Source of the DNA: a virus
Direction: 5' to 3' (one strand)
Virus record (IMG/VR): IMGVR_UViG_3300028920_000878
Span: 1-24,650 of that record
Length of the DNA stretch: 24,650 nucleotides
A model generated the notes under the pieces. It ran no database searches. It saw only the letters and a program-made list of their open reading frames with translations, and was not told where the DNA came from. Both the position numbers and the translations under genes were made by a program. The first letter of the stretch is position 1, and every line of letters starts with the position of its first letter. Positions 14,897-23,308 of this stretch are shown one piece after another.

Positions 14897-15259
14897 TTAG
14901 GTGGGATCACTGAAACCACCATCAAAATCCTTTGCGCCGACAAGATTAGCATAGTCCTTCCTATGCTTCCTACTTTCAAATACAGGATGCCCCATTTTAT
15001 CAAAATAAGTAGGCACTCCATTTTTCCGTGCGAATTCGGTATATTCCTTACGCTGTGACGGGTGAACAGCCAATGCTCGCGAAATCATTGGATATGTGCT
15101 AGGGCATTGCGTCCTCTGATGGTCCCATTCATACTCAAGATCTCTTGGACAAAACGTACCATCCTCCAGGGTTATTCCGTCCTTAATATCATCGTATTCC
15201 CTGATTTCATACTCGCCTTCAATAATAAACCCGTCAGGGTGTCTGAAACAATATCTCAT
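14897..15259 (-). CDS. Small conserved protein between portal and scaffold, 120 aa
   Basis: ATG at 15259 overlaps the portal stop by one base (TAATG), so it is probably translated by re-initiation after the portal. The N-terminus MRYCFRHPDGFIIEGEYEIR is short and beta-like. Two more Cys occur at about 37 and 52. A segment near 65-110 contains AVHPSQRKEYTEFARKNGVP, then HPVFESRKHRKDYANLVGAK, with a DGGFSDP end. Proteins with this HPSQ and xSRxHRKxYxxLxG pattern occur next to portal genes in other podophages, and I recall them only as hypothetical. A head-assembly or scaffold-associated role is a positional inference. Confidence 0.7.
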   Translation of the reverse strand: MRYCFRHPDGFIIEGEYEIREYDDIKDGITLEDGTFCPRDLEYEWDHQRTQCPSTYPMISRALAVHPSQRKEYTEFARKNGVPTYFDKMGHPVFESRKHRKDYANLVGAKDFDGGFSDPT

Positions 15260-17028
15260 TATGTATTCCCCCTGCCAATAGCATCTATTTCAGATGATTG
15301 CGCTCCGCCGCCCAGGAGCAGCTGCTGAAGCGTAACCTCTTTGCCTCCTCTTGTTGCGCCAGGCCTGTTTACCCGCTCATACGTCCGCGTTGTGTTAGCC
15401 GGCTTTCCAAAAGGCTGAGAGTTGCCGGCAGGCTGATCAGTAGGCATAAGGGCATTCGGATCAATAGACACAACAATATTCTTAAGCTCAGGCATATTGC
15501 CATAATCAGCGAGAATATTGATAAACTCTCTAGCGTCAAACGTTACGCCCTGAGATTGCAGCATCGGCATCATCGGAATTATAAACTGAGATACCAGCTG
15601 ATTCAGCTTCTGAATCTTCAGGCCTGGAGCATCGTCCCTCATGCTCTGAGGCACAATATTGAAATTAAAATCAAGGAAATCGCCTTTTCTCGTTTCTTCG
15701 CTCCATATTATGGGAACAGAAACGTCAACCCCGCCCGGGGCCCTTCTTTCAATGATCCTCTCGCGGATCGGATCTGTCCATTCGTACCATGCGACCTGTT
15801 TGAACAGTTTTCTCGCAAATTCCGTCATTGCGTCCTGCATATCTGCAAGCTGGGCGCTAGCCGATTGAGCAAGCATCTTATCCTGAGTTGCTGTTTCAGC
15901 CTGCGGAGAAAGACCGCCAAGAGCGTCAAGGTTTCCAGCAGACCAGGAGAAGAGCTCTTTTACCTGGAGGAACAGAGCAAACGTATTCTGATCTATGCCG
16001 CCAACCTCTATTGATTCGGGTTTCTGCCCGTCCCAATAGATACCCTCTCCATCATGAGCTGTTTTGAACCTGTTTGCACTATCTTCACTGTTAAACCCTG
16101 CAACCCTCTTTTGATTCCTGGCCTGGTAAGCCATTCTGCGAAACAGGCTGTTTGCTAGTTCGTGGATATTCTTCAGGAGGCTGAACGGAGGCAGAGGCAT
16201 TGCATTGTCAGGAACGTCTGTAAACCAAAGGCAATGATAAGGACCTTCTTCATCTGTGTCATATTCAACGACATCAAGAGGAACGCGACCAGGACGCGAC
16301 TTTATGTAAGTGACGAGCAGACGTTCGTTGCGCAGCCATATATCCTGAAGCTCAACCTTTCCATCAAAGTTATCGTCACCGGTAAGAGGTTCGTGAGAGA
16401 GAGTTTCCCCGCGATCCGTTGCTTCATCGTCTTGAAGCTCAAGGTCATCAACTGTTACGTCCCTGGCCTTTGCTCCATATCTCCGGTCAAACTCCTCTTT
16501 TGATATTGTATATGTATCGCCCTCAAAATACGGCTTATCAGCACCCCTGGCCGACATATCACGAACATAATCATCAAAACTGACCCTGCTGGCAAAAACC
16601 TGAGTAATATCAATTTCAGACCCGGCAAGATCTTCAGATCCGACATACTCAGTACCCATTTTCACGCAAGCCAGGGGAGAGAACAGAGCCTCAGTTGCGC
16701 ACTTCCTGAGAAGATCGCCGAGCATCATTTCATCTGCTGCTTGAGCGCAAGCAAGCTCAAGTTCGGCAGCCTGCGGCCTTAAATCCTTGTAAGGCGTTGT
16801 AACATTGGCTGTCGGAGCGCGAACCGCAAGCTGCCGAACATAAACATTGGTGGCTTGCGCTATAAGGTTCAGATACACATTCTTCGCCTCCGCATCGTCA
16901 CTATATTCGCTTCCGACAAAGATACTCAGCAGTTCTGTCCGTTTTTCTCTGAAAACAGCCATTTTACGCCGACTCTCGTTTACCGCGTTTACAAGGTTTT
17001 TAAAATCTTCAGGTTTCCTTGGATTCAT
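15259..17028 (-). CDS. Portal protein
   Basis: 589 aa, ATG at 17028 with SD AAGGA about 10 bases upstream. Length, acidic character and layout fit podoviral portal proteins. A helical N-terminus (residues 5-40, NAVNESRRKMAVFREKRTEL) is followed by a mixed domain containing ACVKMGTEYVG and VELQDIWLRNERLLVTYI (225-242). A long helix around 345-415 (QVKELFSWSAGN, then QDKMLAQSASAQLADMQDAM) would line the channel. The end is low-complexity and Gly/Gln-rich. Twelve copies are expected at one capsid vertex, forming the DNA channel and the docking site for terminase and the adaptor. Scaffold and capsid genes follow. It is separated from the terminase by three unrelated genes, which is unusual. Confidence 0.85.
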   Translation of the reverse strand: MNPRKPEDFKNLVNAVNESRRKMAVFREKRTELLSIFVGSEYSDDAEAKNVYLNLIAQATNVYVRQLAVRAPTANVTTPYKDLRPQAAELELACAQAADEMMLGDLLRKCATEALFSPLACVKMGTEYVGSEDLAGSEIDITQVFASRVSFDDYVRDMSARGADKPYFEGDTYTISKEEFDRRYGAKARDVTVDDLELQDDEATDRGETLSHEPLTGDDNFDGKVELQDIWLRNERLLVTYIKSRPGRVPLDVVEYDTDEEGPYHCLWFTDVPDNAMPLPPFSLLKNIHELANSLFRRMAYQARNQKRVAGFNSEDSANRFKTAHDGEGIYWDGQKPESIEVGGIDQNTFALFLQVKELFSWSAGNLDALGGLSPQAETATQDKMLAQSASAQLADMQDAMTEFARKLFKQVAWYEWTDPIRERIIERRAPGGVDVSVPIIWSEETRKGDFLDFNFNIVPQSMRDDAPGLKIQKLNQLVSQFIIPMMPMLQSQGVTFDAREFINILADYGNMPELKNIVVSIDPNALMPTDQPAGNSQPFGKPANTTRTYERVNRPGATRGGKEVTLQQLLLGGGAQSSEIDAIGRGNT

Positions 17029-17052
17029 GAATATTCATCCTTGATTCATAAG

Positions 17053-18843
17053 CTATAGCTCCCAAATTGCCTTGCTGGCTTCATTGGGGATTTCTTTTAC
17101 ATATATTCTGTGTCCGGTAGTGATCTCATACTTTACATCACCCTCCATATTCTCTGTTTCAATCAGATCAAGTTCAAAATATCCTTCAGAATTCGGAGTT
17201 ACAGTTATCAGCGTTTTTCTTATCAGAATATTATCTTTATATTTCACTCCGTCTTTTGTCAGGGTTGCAGTAACAGCAGCCGTACTCGGGTTACCTTCCG
17301 AATCAGTCTGATACCCGTAAACAGTACAGATTGAAATATCGTCAGACGCTTCACCGCTGAAGTCATACTCAACAGTTACCTGATCTAACTCAGGAGTTGT
17401 TGACCCATCATTTGAATGGAGAAAGGCTATAACAGTTACAGTCGTACCGAGAGAAGCAAACGATGCCTTGTTCGTTTCTATCTCTGCTGCCGTGTTACTC
17501 TGAGCATACGTTCCATTGGAAGAACTCCATGCTGCGCCATCCCAATAGTAATCAGTTGATTCTTTCCTGAGAATATACTTGATTTCATCTGAACCTGTCT
17601 TTGAAGCAGTTTCATCAAATCCTTCAAGCCCCTCCATCCTGATTGTTGAGTTGAACGTTACTGTCGGGTCATCGTCAGGATATATTTTACCGGTATAAGT
17701 CAAAACATTATTGCTGACCGCATTCTGCGTACCGCCATCGGGAAAAACGACAGAAACATCTATATCATCTGCAACTGTAAGACTTCCGATATTAGTATTT
17801 ACATCAGCAGCAGAACTTGCCTGTGCATATGAATCGTCAGAAGCAGCCCATGCAGCCCCATTCCAATACTCACCATTCAAAATATAACGGGGAGTACCTG
17901 TTCCTGTTTCAGCAAATGCCGTAAGAGCCTGTATTGCCTCTACACCGGAATATGAAAACTGAGGAAGATCAACCTTTGTTTCTGCATATAAATCATCCGC
18001 TAAAGTATAACCCGGAGTATAATTCGCAGTATGCTGAACTGTATTAAAAACAACAACATCATTCATATAACAATCTGAAGTAGCAGCTCCGTTAATGCTT
18101 GAACCAATAACCATTTTTGTTGCTGTATTTGACCTTGTTCCAATCGCACTCTTTGTTGTAGATTTTTGAACACCATCAATAAATAACCTTACATCTCCTG
18201 TTGTAAAATCCATATTTAATTCAAACTCATACTCTGTTCCGGCTACACCGGTTGTCCAAGTGTCAAAGAAGGTGTTTAGTATTGCAGCACCGGAAGAATT
18301 ATAACATATAAAATAAAGTCTTGCCGTATTGGAATGATACATATAAAGTAAATTGTTATTACCGGCAGCCATTCCAATCGCAAATAAATAACGGTTTGCT
18401 GCCGGTGTTCCGGAATAGTTAGGAGTGTACCGCCAACGTATTGTTCCGGTCTGCACAAAGTTGGAATTGCCAACGGCATCATAAACAACGTTCTTAACAC
18501 CACCACCTCTTAAATCCAATTTTCCTCCGCTTACACTTGCCCCTCCTGCTGCCGTTCCCTTTAATGTCCCGTCACCCCAACTACCATCTATATCTGTTGT
18601 GTAGGTCGCTCCAAAAGTAGCATTTGCTTGGCTTTGACTTTTCTGCTGAACCTGACCGCTATCAAATTCCGCTTTGTCCGAATCATAGGTGAAATCAGTA
18701 TCGTCAGCATAATCCTCTGTAAAGGTTTCCCCTGCGTTGTCGGTAAGTTTCAGTTGAGCCTTACCGCCCGTGATCTCAACCTTGTCGGTATCGTAGGTAT
18801 AGTTCGTAGGAGTCGTAAAAGTATATGTTGCTAAATCGCCCAT
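17053..18843 (-). CDS. LamG-domain adhesin-like virion protein
   Basis: 596 aa, ATG at 18843 with AGGA about 8 bases upstream. Residues 15-70 carry two short repeats (TYDTDKVEITGGKAQLK and TYDSDKAEFDSGQVQQK). Residues 75-290 look like a LamG/concanavalin-like jelly roll, with TIRWRYTPNY, NNLLYMYHSNTARLYFICYN, TEYEFELNMDFTTGDVRLFI and TKMVIGSS. Then come two related repeats (residues about 319-386 and 422-495), each with YIL, a YWxGAAW motif, a YAQ motif and an alternating strand pair. The C-terminal 100 residues look like a beta-sandwich. There is no signal peptide. LamG modules usually bind glycans, so a receptor- or surface-binding virion appendage is likely, but attachment to the virion is inferred from operon position. 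Confidence 0.75.
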   Translation of the reverse strand: MGDLATYTFTTPTNYTYDTDKVEITGGKAQLKLTDNAGETFTEDYADDTDFTYDSDKAEFDSGQVQQKSQSQANATFGATYTTDIDGSWGDGTLKGTAAGGASVSGGKLDLRGGGVKNVVYDAVGNSNFVQTGTIRWRYTPNYSGTPAANRYLFAIGMAAGNNNLLYMYHSNTARLYFICYNSSGAAILNTFFDTWTTGVAGTEYEFELNMDFTTGDVRLFIDGVQKSTTKSAIGTRSNTATKMVIGSSINGAATSDCYMNDVVVFNTVQHTANYTPGYTLADDLYAETKVDLPQFSYSGVEAIQALTAFAETGTGTPRYILNGEYWNGAAWAASDDSYAQASSAADVNTNIGSLTVADDIDVSVVFPDGGTQNAVSNNVLTYTGKIYPDDDPTVTFNSTIRMEGLEGFDETASKTGSDEIKYILRKESTDYYWDGAAWSSSNGTYAQSNTAAEIETNKASFASLGTTVTVIAFLHSNDGSTTPELDQVTVEYDFSGEASDDISICTVYGYQTDSEGNPSTAAVTATLTKDGVKYKDNILIRKTLITVTPNSEGYFELDLIETENMEGDVKYEITTGHRIYVKEIPNEASKAIWEL

Positions 18844-18852
18844 GTGTTAATC

Positions 18853-19995
18853 CTATGACACTGTGATTGCATAAATATACCCATCAGAATTCGGTCCCTG
18901 AGAAGCGAGCACATAAAGAGTTTCTGTCAACTTCACCAATTTACTCTGAGCCGTAAAAGTCGGATTCGTATTAAAAACTTCAATAGTGTCCAATGCTGAA
19001 ATATTATAATTTCCATCAATCTCAAGAATCCACGCATTGTGTTCCTCAACAGGTACACCGCCAGCTGCGCAAACCAATAGATGCGTTTCGTCTATTTTAG
19101 CTACAGAACAATGAATCGTGTTCTTATTTGAGAACGCATAATTATCCTTTTCCACACCCGTAGGATTCGTTGTATCAATGGTTCTTGCTATACCATTTAC
19201 CGCTGAACCTCTGTGAGCGACCATATAATGCGTCGCATCTATCGCCGCCACTCCGCAATATCTCCCCTCAGTTGTATCAAAGAGTATACTTGAAACTTCT
19301 GTCATTTGATATGAGCCATCAAACTCAATAACCTTTGCATACCCGTCCACTGAATTCGTGTAACAGGTTACAATATGAGTATCATCAAGTTTTGCAATAT
19401 CACAATAAGTCGGCAGACCTGTCACAGAAATACTGTCAAGCTCCTGTATGTTCTGATAGTTTCCATCCCATGTGAAAACCTCAATATACCCGTAATCAAT
19501 AACAGCATCCATTTTGTAATGAGCAGCAATATGATTGGAGTCCAACAGACACGCAGAAGCATATTCAGCAGACCCGGCATGGTGATTTAGAACAGATTTT
19601 TGCGAAATTGGAGTATAATCAGCATCAGTTTCATAGATGTAAATGTAATTTCTGTTGATAAGCGCAAAATGATGAACAGTTGGCGAAGAATCTATCGCAA
19701 CAAGAGCGCATCCCTCTGTATCAGGACCGCTTGCAGGACCGGCGACACTACTTACAAGTGAAATACTTGAACCATCAGAAGCGACTTCAAATATCTGTAT
19801 AATATTCTGATTGCCAAAAGTAACGACATGAGTTTCATTCAGAGCGCAGATACAGATGTCAACTCCCGTTGTTGTATCACATAACGCATTATCACCGACA
19901 GCAAGTTCATAATTAAGCCCACCGCCGCCGCCGCCAAAGGCGGAGATTTTTACGTTACTGAACCCACCACCGATTTTTATTGGAGAGAAATCCAT
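18853..19995 (-). CDS. Predicted seven-bladed beta-propeller protein
   Basis: 380 aa; ATG at 19995 follows directly on the preceding TAA, with no clear SD, so it probably depends on re-initiation. After a short head (MDFSPIKIGGGF) and a Gly6 run (21-26), the protein has seven repeats of about 49 residues. Each is marked by a C-x-[IV]-A-x-[IL]-D-x-T-H-type strand, at residues about 48, 96, 148, 198, 247, 296 and 351. The best copies are CDIAKLDDTH, CGVAAIDATH and CSVAKIDETH, and each is followed by a Y-x-x-[VI]-[IF]-E-[IF] strand. This periodicity predicts a seven-bladed propeller. The protein is acidic, and no catalytic residue is evident. It lies next to the LamG protein and may form part of the same appendage or head fibre. 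Confidence 0.75.
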   Translation of the reverse strand: MDFSPIKIGGGFSNVKISAFGGGGGGLNYELAVGDNALCDTTTGVDICICALNETHVVTFGNQNIIQIFEVASDGSSISLVSSVAGPASGPDTEGCALVAIDSSPTVHHFALINRNYIYIYETDADYTPISQKSVLNHHAGSAEYASACLLDSNHIAAHYKMDAVIDYGYIEVFTWDGNYQNIQELDSISVTGLPTYCDIAKLDDTHIVTCYTNSVDGYAKVIEFDGSYQMTEVSSILFDTTEGRYCGVAAIDATHYMVAHRGSAVNGIARTIDTTNPTGVEKDNYAFSNKNTIHCSVAKIDETHLLVCAAGGVPVEEHNAWILEIDGNYNISALDTIEVFNTNPTFTAQSKLVKLTETLYVLASQGPNSDGYIYAITVS

Positions 19996-20298
19996 TTATC
20001 GTAATGCCTGACTAAAAACAGTATAGTACAGATCAATCCCTGACGCAAGATACACACTTATTTCGGTAGTCCCACCCTTAACAGGATAGACTTCCGGTAT
20101 ATCCTGTTTCAGATAAGGCTCGGTTGCTGTGGCATCGTTTCCATCCCAGGCCATAGGAGCATCACCTCCACTTGCGATCAGACGCACATGAGTTGCGCCT
20201 TTAGCAAGCGGTATATCCTGGGCAGCATCACCGCCGGTAAGTTTCCCTTCAGCAATATAGGTCATATATCCTACAAATTTATCAACATCAAGTCCCAT
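19996..20298 (-). CDS. Unknown small protein, 100 aa (structural-type)
   Basis: ATG at 20298 has SD AAGGAG 7-8 bases upstream, and the TAA abuts the propeller gene ATG. The sequence begins MGLDVDKFVGYMTYIAEG and continues with beta-like stretches (THVRLIASGGDAPMAWDG, TTEISVYLASGIDLYYTVF). It is acidic, Gly-rich and small, with no membrane segment. The abutting stop and start suggest that it is made in ratio with the propeller protein, so it may be its adaptor or base that attaches to the virion. I do not recognise the family, and the role is inference. Confidence 0.65.
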   Translation of the reverse strand: MGLDVDKFVGYMTYIAEGKLTGGDAAQDIPLAKGATHVRLIASGGDAPMAWDGNDATATEPYLKQDIPEVYPVKGGTTEISVYLASGIDLYYTVFSQALR

Positions 20299-20319
20299 CT
20301 TATAACTCCTTTTTAAGGT

Positions 20320-22215
20320 TTACCAATCATCGTATTGTCGTTGGGCCAGCTCCATTTCTTCTTGTTTGAGCCTCCATGCAGGACTCATCCAGGGTGCTTC
20401 CTTTTCATCCTGGTCAGGCTCTTTATAGTTTATGATCCGCAGCCTGCTTACTAGGGCATCAGCAATAACTTCGTCACCATGCGCCTCTCTTGCGCCTGTG
20501 GGGTCCTGAGAATTCAAAGCGGCAGAATGCTCAACCTTTCCCCCGGGTTCTACTATGAATTGCAGCGTTTCTTTCATGCCAGCTTCAGAGAAATTGATGA
20601 AATTCCTCCCCTCAAGCGCGGCACGATAGTCACGCAGAACAATAGCGCGATCCTCAGGGTTAAGGTAGTAGCCAGGTTGATCAGAAATACGCTTCCTGAA
20701 CTTCTCCTCGTCCGTGCGGTAATACACTTTTGTATACCCTACTTCTACCACACGTTTTGTAAAGACGCGGCCCGATGCCCCGCTGGCGTCCCATATGAGC
20801 TTTCCGCCGTTGAACCACTTAGCCAAAGCAACAGTTAATTCAGCAAAACGTCCAGGCTCTATATTCGGACTTTTCCACATGGCAACTTTCTGACCTGTTT
20901 CAAGATCGCAAATAGACGTTACCGAGTTTGACGCTCCTGTTCCGAAAGATACGTCAGAGCCTATGCCGAATTTCTTTCCTTTGAAATAATCCTTATTGTC
21001 AAGAATCGGATTGCTTCCAGGTATATTAAACCATAAATGCAGATTCCCTTTTGAACCAGGCTGGAATCCTTCAGGTTTCAGGGTAATAGGATCGTAAATC
21101 AGCTCACCCCTCATTTTCGCCGGCACACAATATTCAGCAATCAGCTTCTGAATAAATGATTGATCAAAGAACTGATACGCAGAACCAAGAAAGTCAATGT
21201 CAAGCTCCTGAGCGATCTCCTGAGGAGATACACAGCGTGAGCATTCGGTGTCATACCAGGGGGACCTGAGTTTGCCGTCAAGTATAAACGGGTAATCATC
21301 GGGGAATTTCATATCCTTAGGCTGTTCCCATTCCTTGCGCAGAACAGTTACATCACCTGAATAATCGTCAAGACGCTTAACTGTCATAGCCCCGTTTACC
21401 TTCTCGCTTATATACAGGCCAGCTGAGTAGATCGGGTGCTCTGACCAGTGCATTCGCCGAACTTTCGCGGCTGAATCATGAACGACTTCAAAAAAAGCGT
21501 TTGCAGCGCCTTGCGGGGTGGAGTTGAACAAACGACATTTGGTAGTGTCCCTGGAGGATTTAAGGACTTTATACCCATCGTTTAGCTCAAAGGCAGCATG
21601 TTCGTCAACCAACATAGCGGTGCGCCGGTCACCACGTCCGGCGTCACCTGTAGTTGACTCACCATCAATCACGCTGTTGGTGTCAGCATTCTTGACATGC
21701 AGCAGCCGGCGGTTCGGATCTCTCCACCCCGCCCACCGACCGGCGGGAAGTAACCATTTTGGTTGATTTTGATGGAGGAAATCAATCTTCCAAAACAGCG
21801 ACTTCGGGTTTCCACTCTGATCTACATAGTCCTGATTTCGTGAAATCAGCAGAAATGAAAGATCATAGCGAAAATGCCAAAACCATTCAATCACAGTTAA
21901 AGCCATCCAGGACGCACCCATAGTCCGCGACTTCGGCCAGGCCAGGTCAAAGCCTTTGTTTATCGCAGTACAGAATTCTCCTATAGCATCGTCCTGGAAA
22001 TCATAGGTGATAAACGGCTTGTTCGGAACTTGCTGATCTCTCGGATCATAGGTCCAGCAAAAGCCGTTAATGTAAAACAGCAGATCTTCTGCGCACATAC
22101 GATACGCAGCCTCAGCGAAAACTTCATCTCCCGCCGCCCTCGTAAGGAGATCGCGGCGCCATTTAAGGTTTTCGCTGAAATCCTTAGGTACTCCGCTGTA
22201 ATACGGGAAATCCAT
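20320..22215 (-). CDS. terL: Terminase large subunit (packaging ATPase-nuclease)
   Basis: 631 aa; ATG at 22215 overlaps the previous TAA (TAATG) with SD AAAGGA. The N-terminal ATPase domain has a deviant Walker A, PKSRTMGASW (94-103), a Walker B MLVDEH (201-206) and a coupling-motif candidate NSTPQG (231-236). The C-terminal RNase H-like nuclease domain shows three acidic sites: GSDVSFG (Asp421), IWDASG (Asp476) and HGDEVIADAL (Asp581). Order and spacing match tailed-phage large terminases, which cut concatemeric DNA and pump it through the portal using ATP. The product appears complete, with all expected catalytic residues. The gene belongs to the packaging block; the usual small subunit partner is not identified with confidence. 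Confidence 0.92.
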   Translation of the reverse strand: MDFPYYSGVPKDFSENLKWRRDLLTRAAGDEVFAEAAYRMCAEDLLFYINGFCWTYDPRDQQVPNKPFITYDFQDDAIGEFCTAINKGFDLAWPKSRTMGASWMALTVIEWFWHFRYDLSFLLISRNQDYVDQSGNPKSLFWKIDFLHQNQPKWLLPAGRWAGWRDPNRRLLHVKNADTNSVIDGESTTGDAGRGDRRTAMLVDEHAAFELNDGYKVLKSSRDTTKCRLFNSTPQGAANAFFEVVHDSAAKVRRMHWSEHPIYSAGLYISEKVNGAMTVKRLDDYSGDVTVLRKEWEQPKDMKFPDDYPFILDGKLRSPWYDTECSRCVSPQEIAQELDIDFLGSAYQFFDQSFIQKLIAEYCVPAKMRGELIYDPITLKPEGFQPGSKGNLHLWFNIPGSNPILDNKDYFKGKKFGIGSDVSFGTGASNSVTSICDLETGQKVAMWKSPNIEPGRFAELTVALAKWFNGGKLIWDASGASGRVFTKRVVEVGYTKVYYRTDEEKFRKRISDQPGYYLNPEDRAIVLRDYRAALEGRNFINFSEAGMKETLQFIVEPGGKVEHSAALNSQDPTGAREAHGDEVIADALVSRLRIINYKEPDQDEKEAPWMSPAWRLKQEEMELAQRQYDDW

Positions 22216-22475
22216 TATTCCTTTTTGCTCGCTTTCTTCTTGGCTGCCTTCTTTTTAGCCGGTTTCGGCTCTTCCTTCTCAGCCTTTTTTTCATTGACGT
22301 CAACCTCAAGCGCTCCCAGGGCCTTTGCCCTTACTTCTGTCGGGTGCTTGCAATCCGGCGTCCGCAGAATATATACCCCATTAACCGGGAGTACGATTTC
22401 GTCTGTTTCCCTGTCAACAACATTGCCCTCTTTCGTGATCTTGTAGTCAGGGAACCCTTTGATACCTTTAGCCAT
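22215..22475 (-). CDS. Small NUMOD4-like protein with Lys/Ala-rich tail
   Basis: 86 aa; ATG at 22475 with SD AAAGGAG lies 8 bases inside the preceding gene. The first 55 residues contain GFPDYKITKEGNVVDRETD and then VNGVYILRT, which resembles the NUMOD4/HNH-associated DNA-binding pattern (G-x-x-x-Y-x-I-x-x-x-G-x-V). No HNH catalytic residues follow. From about residue 58 the sequence is Lys/Glu/Pro/Ala-rich and ends PAKKKAAKKKASKKE, like a histone-H1 tail that binds DNA non-specifically. It is directly coupled to terL. DNA binding during packaging or packaging-site recognition is a reasonable inference, but the domain call is by eye and might be wrong. Confidence 0.7.
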   Translation of the reverse strand: MAKGIKGFPDYKITKEGNVVDRETDEIVLPVNGVYILRTPDCKHPTEVRAKALGALEVDVNEKKAEKEEPKPAKKKAAKKKASKKE

Positions 22476-23178
22476 TAAAATCTCCTTTTAATATTCGGTC
22501 AATATTCCCAACAATCTCTTTCCCGTCAAATTCAACTTTCTGACGATTGCTGAGCTGCGTTTTGTTCGGGATCAGCTTCACATACACCTTGTCCCAAAAC
22601 TCTGCCTTCCTGGCATCTGACGTTCCATAACTCCGCAGCATGCCAACAGCCTCGGCACAAGGAGCTTCTGCAACTATCTCCTCGGTGATCGGTGATTCCA
22701 GGCGCTTTGCCACCCACTCTATCACATCAACTGTGTTTGCCTCCCTGCGCATAATCTCGTCGGGAAGCGTAATTCCATCCTTGGTTATCTTGATGTCTTT
22801 CTTCAGGTCCCTTGCTATGCTATTCTTTTTCCCAGCGGGCTTAGATTTGGGAGGGGCAGCATCTGCATCAGCTTCAACCGCACCCTCCCCGATCACCCTG
22901 TCGGCAGCAGGATCTTTTGTTTTGAGGATTGAGCTTTTTTTTATTTTGTCTTCTGCTCCCGCGATAGGGATTTTATCTATTCCATCGTCAGTTGGCGTAA
23001 TACCATTGGATTCATAAAATTTTAAAACTGCCTGGGGGGTTAGTTCCTGGGCCGCTTTTTCCTCGGCCTCGTCTTTTGTGTCGCTGGTTTTTTTGTACTT
23101 TTCAGCAAGAGCGGTTAGTTCTCCCGAAAGGCCTGTTTCCTCAAACAGACCGAGCCATTCGGAAGTTAGTGTACTCAA
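22468..23178 (-). CDS. Unknown protein in small-terminase position, 236 aa
   Basis: The start is TTG at 23178, just after an in-frame TGA; no ATG lies nearby and GGAG lies 11-14 bases upstream. The leader is about 50 bases from the predicted promoter. An acidic N-terminal helical part (residues 1-50) is followed by a linker rich in Asp, Ala, Pro and Lys (85-125). A C-terminal half contains LPDEIMRREANTVDVIEWVA, GMLRSYGTSDARKAEFWDKV and YVKLIPNK. The first late gene next to terL often encodes the small terminase subunit that recognises phage DNA. No HTH or NTPase motif is obvious here, so this is position-based only. The TTG start is uncertain. Confidence 0.6.
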   Translation of the reverse strand: MSTLTSEWLGLFEETGLSGELTALAEKYKKTSDTKDEAEEKAAQELTPQAVLKFYESNGITPTDDGIDKIPIAGAEDKIKKSSILKTKDPAADRVIGEGAVEADADAAPPKSKPAGKKNSIARDLKKDIKITKDGITLPDEIMRREANTVDVIEWVAKRLESPITEEIVAEAPCAEAVGMLRSYGTSDARKAEFWDKVYVKLIPNKTQLSNRQKVEFDGKEIVGNIDRILKGDFNG

Positions 23179-23236
23179 ATAGACTCAGGACTCCATAATC
23201 TGCTCCATAAGTTACCAGCGAAATCCATTCACAGGT

Positions 23237-23294
23237 AATATACAACAATATATAGCTAAAGTCAAACTTTTTTTACTATATTTCGTATTTTTTT
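23237..23294 (-). promoter_or_regulatory. Strong sigma70-like promoter with UP-element-like A-tracts
   Basis: On the minus strand TTGACT (23265-23260) is separated by exactly 17 bases from TATATT (23242-23237). Each matches the sigma70 consensus in 5 of 6 positions. Upstream are two 7-base A-tracts (23274-23268 and 23294-23288), 20 bases apart, consistent with an UP element. The predicted RNA starts near 23230 and would cover the whole structural operon. It is the only good promoter I see, in the only AT-rich gap. Confidence 0.75.
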
Positions 23295-23308
23295 CAAATG
23301 TTCATGTG

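Noticed and set aside
15298-16014. Plus-strand open frame (238 codons) opposite the portal gene
   Set aside because: It is an antisense shadow of a well-supported portal gene, with an Arg/His/Leu-rich unlikely product.
23265-23294. Plus-strand T-runs as an intrinsic terminator
   Set aside because: No GC hairpin precedes the T-runs. On the minus strand they read as A-tracts upstream of the promoter, which explains them better.
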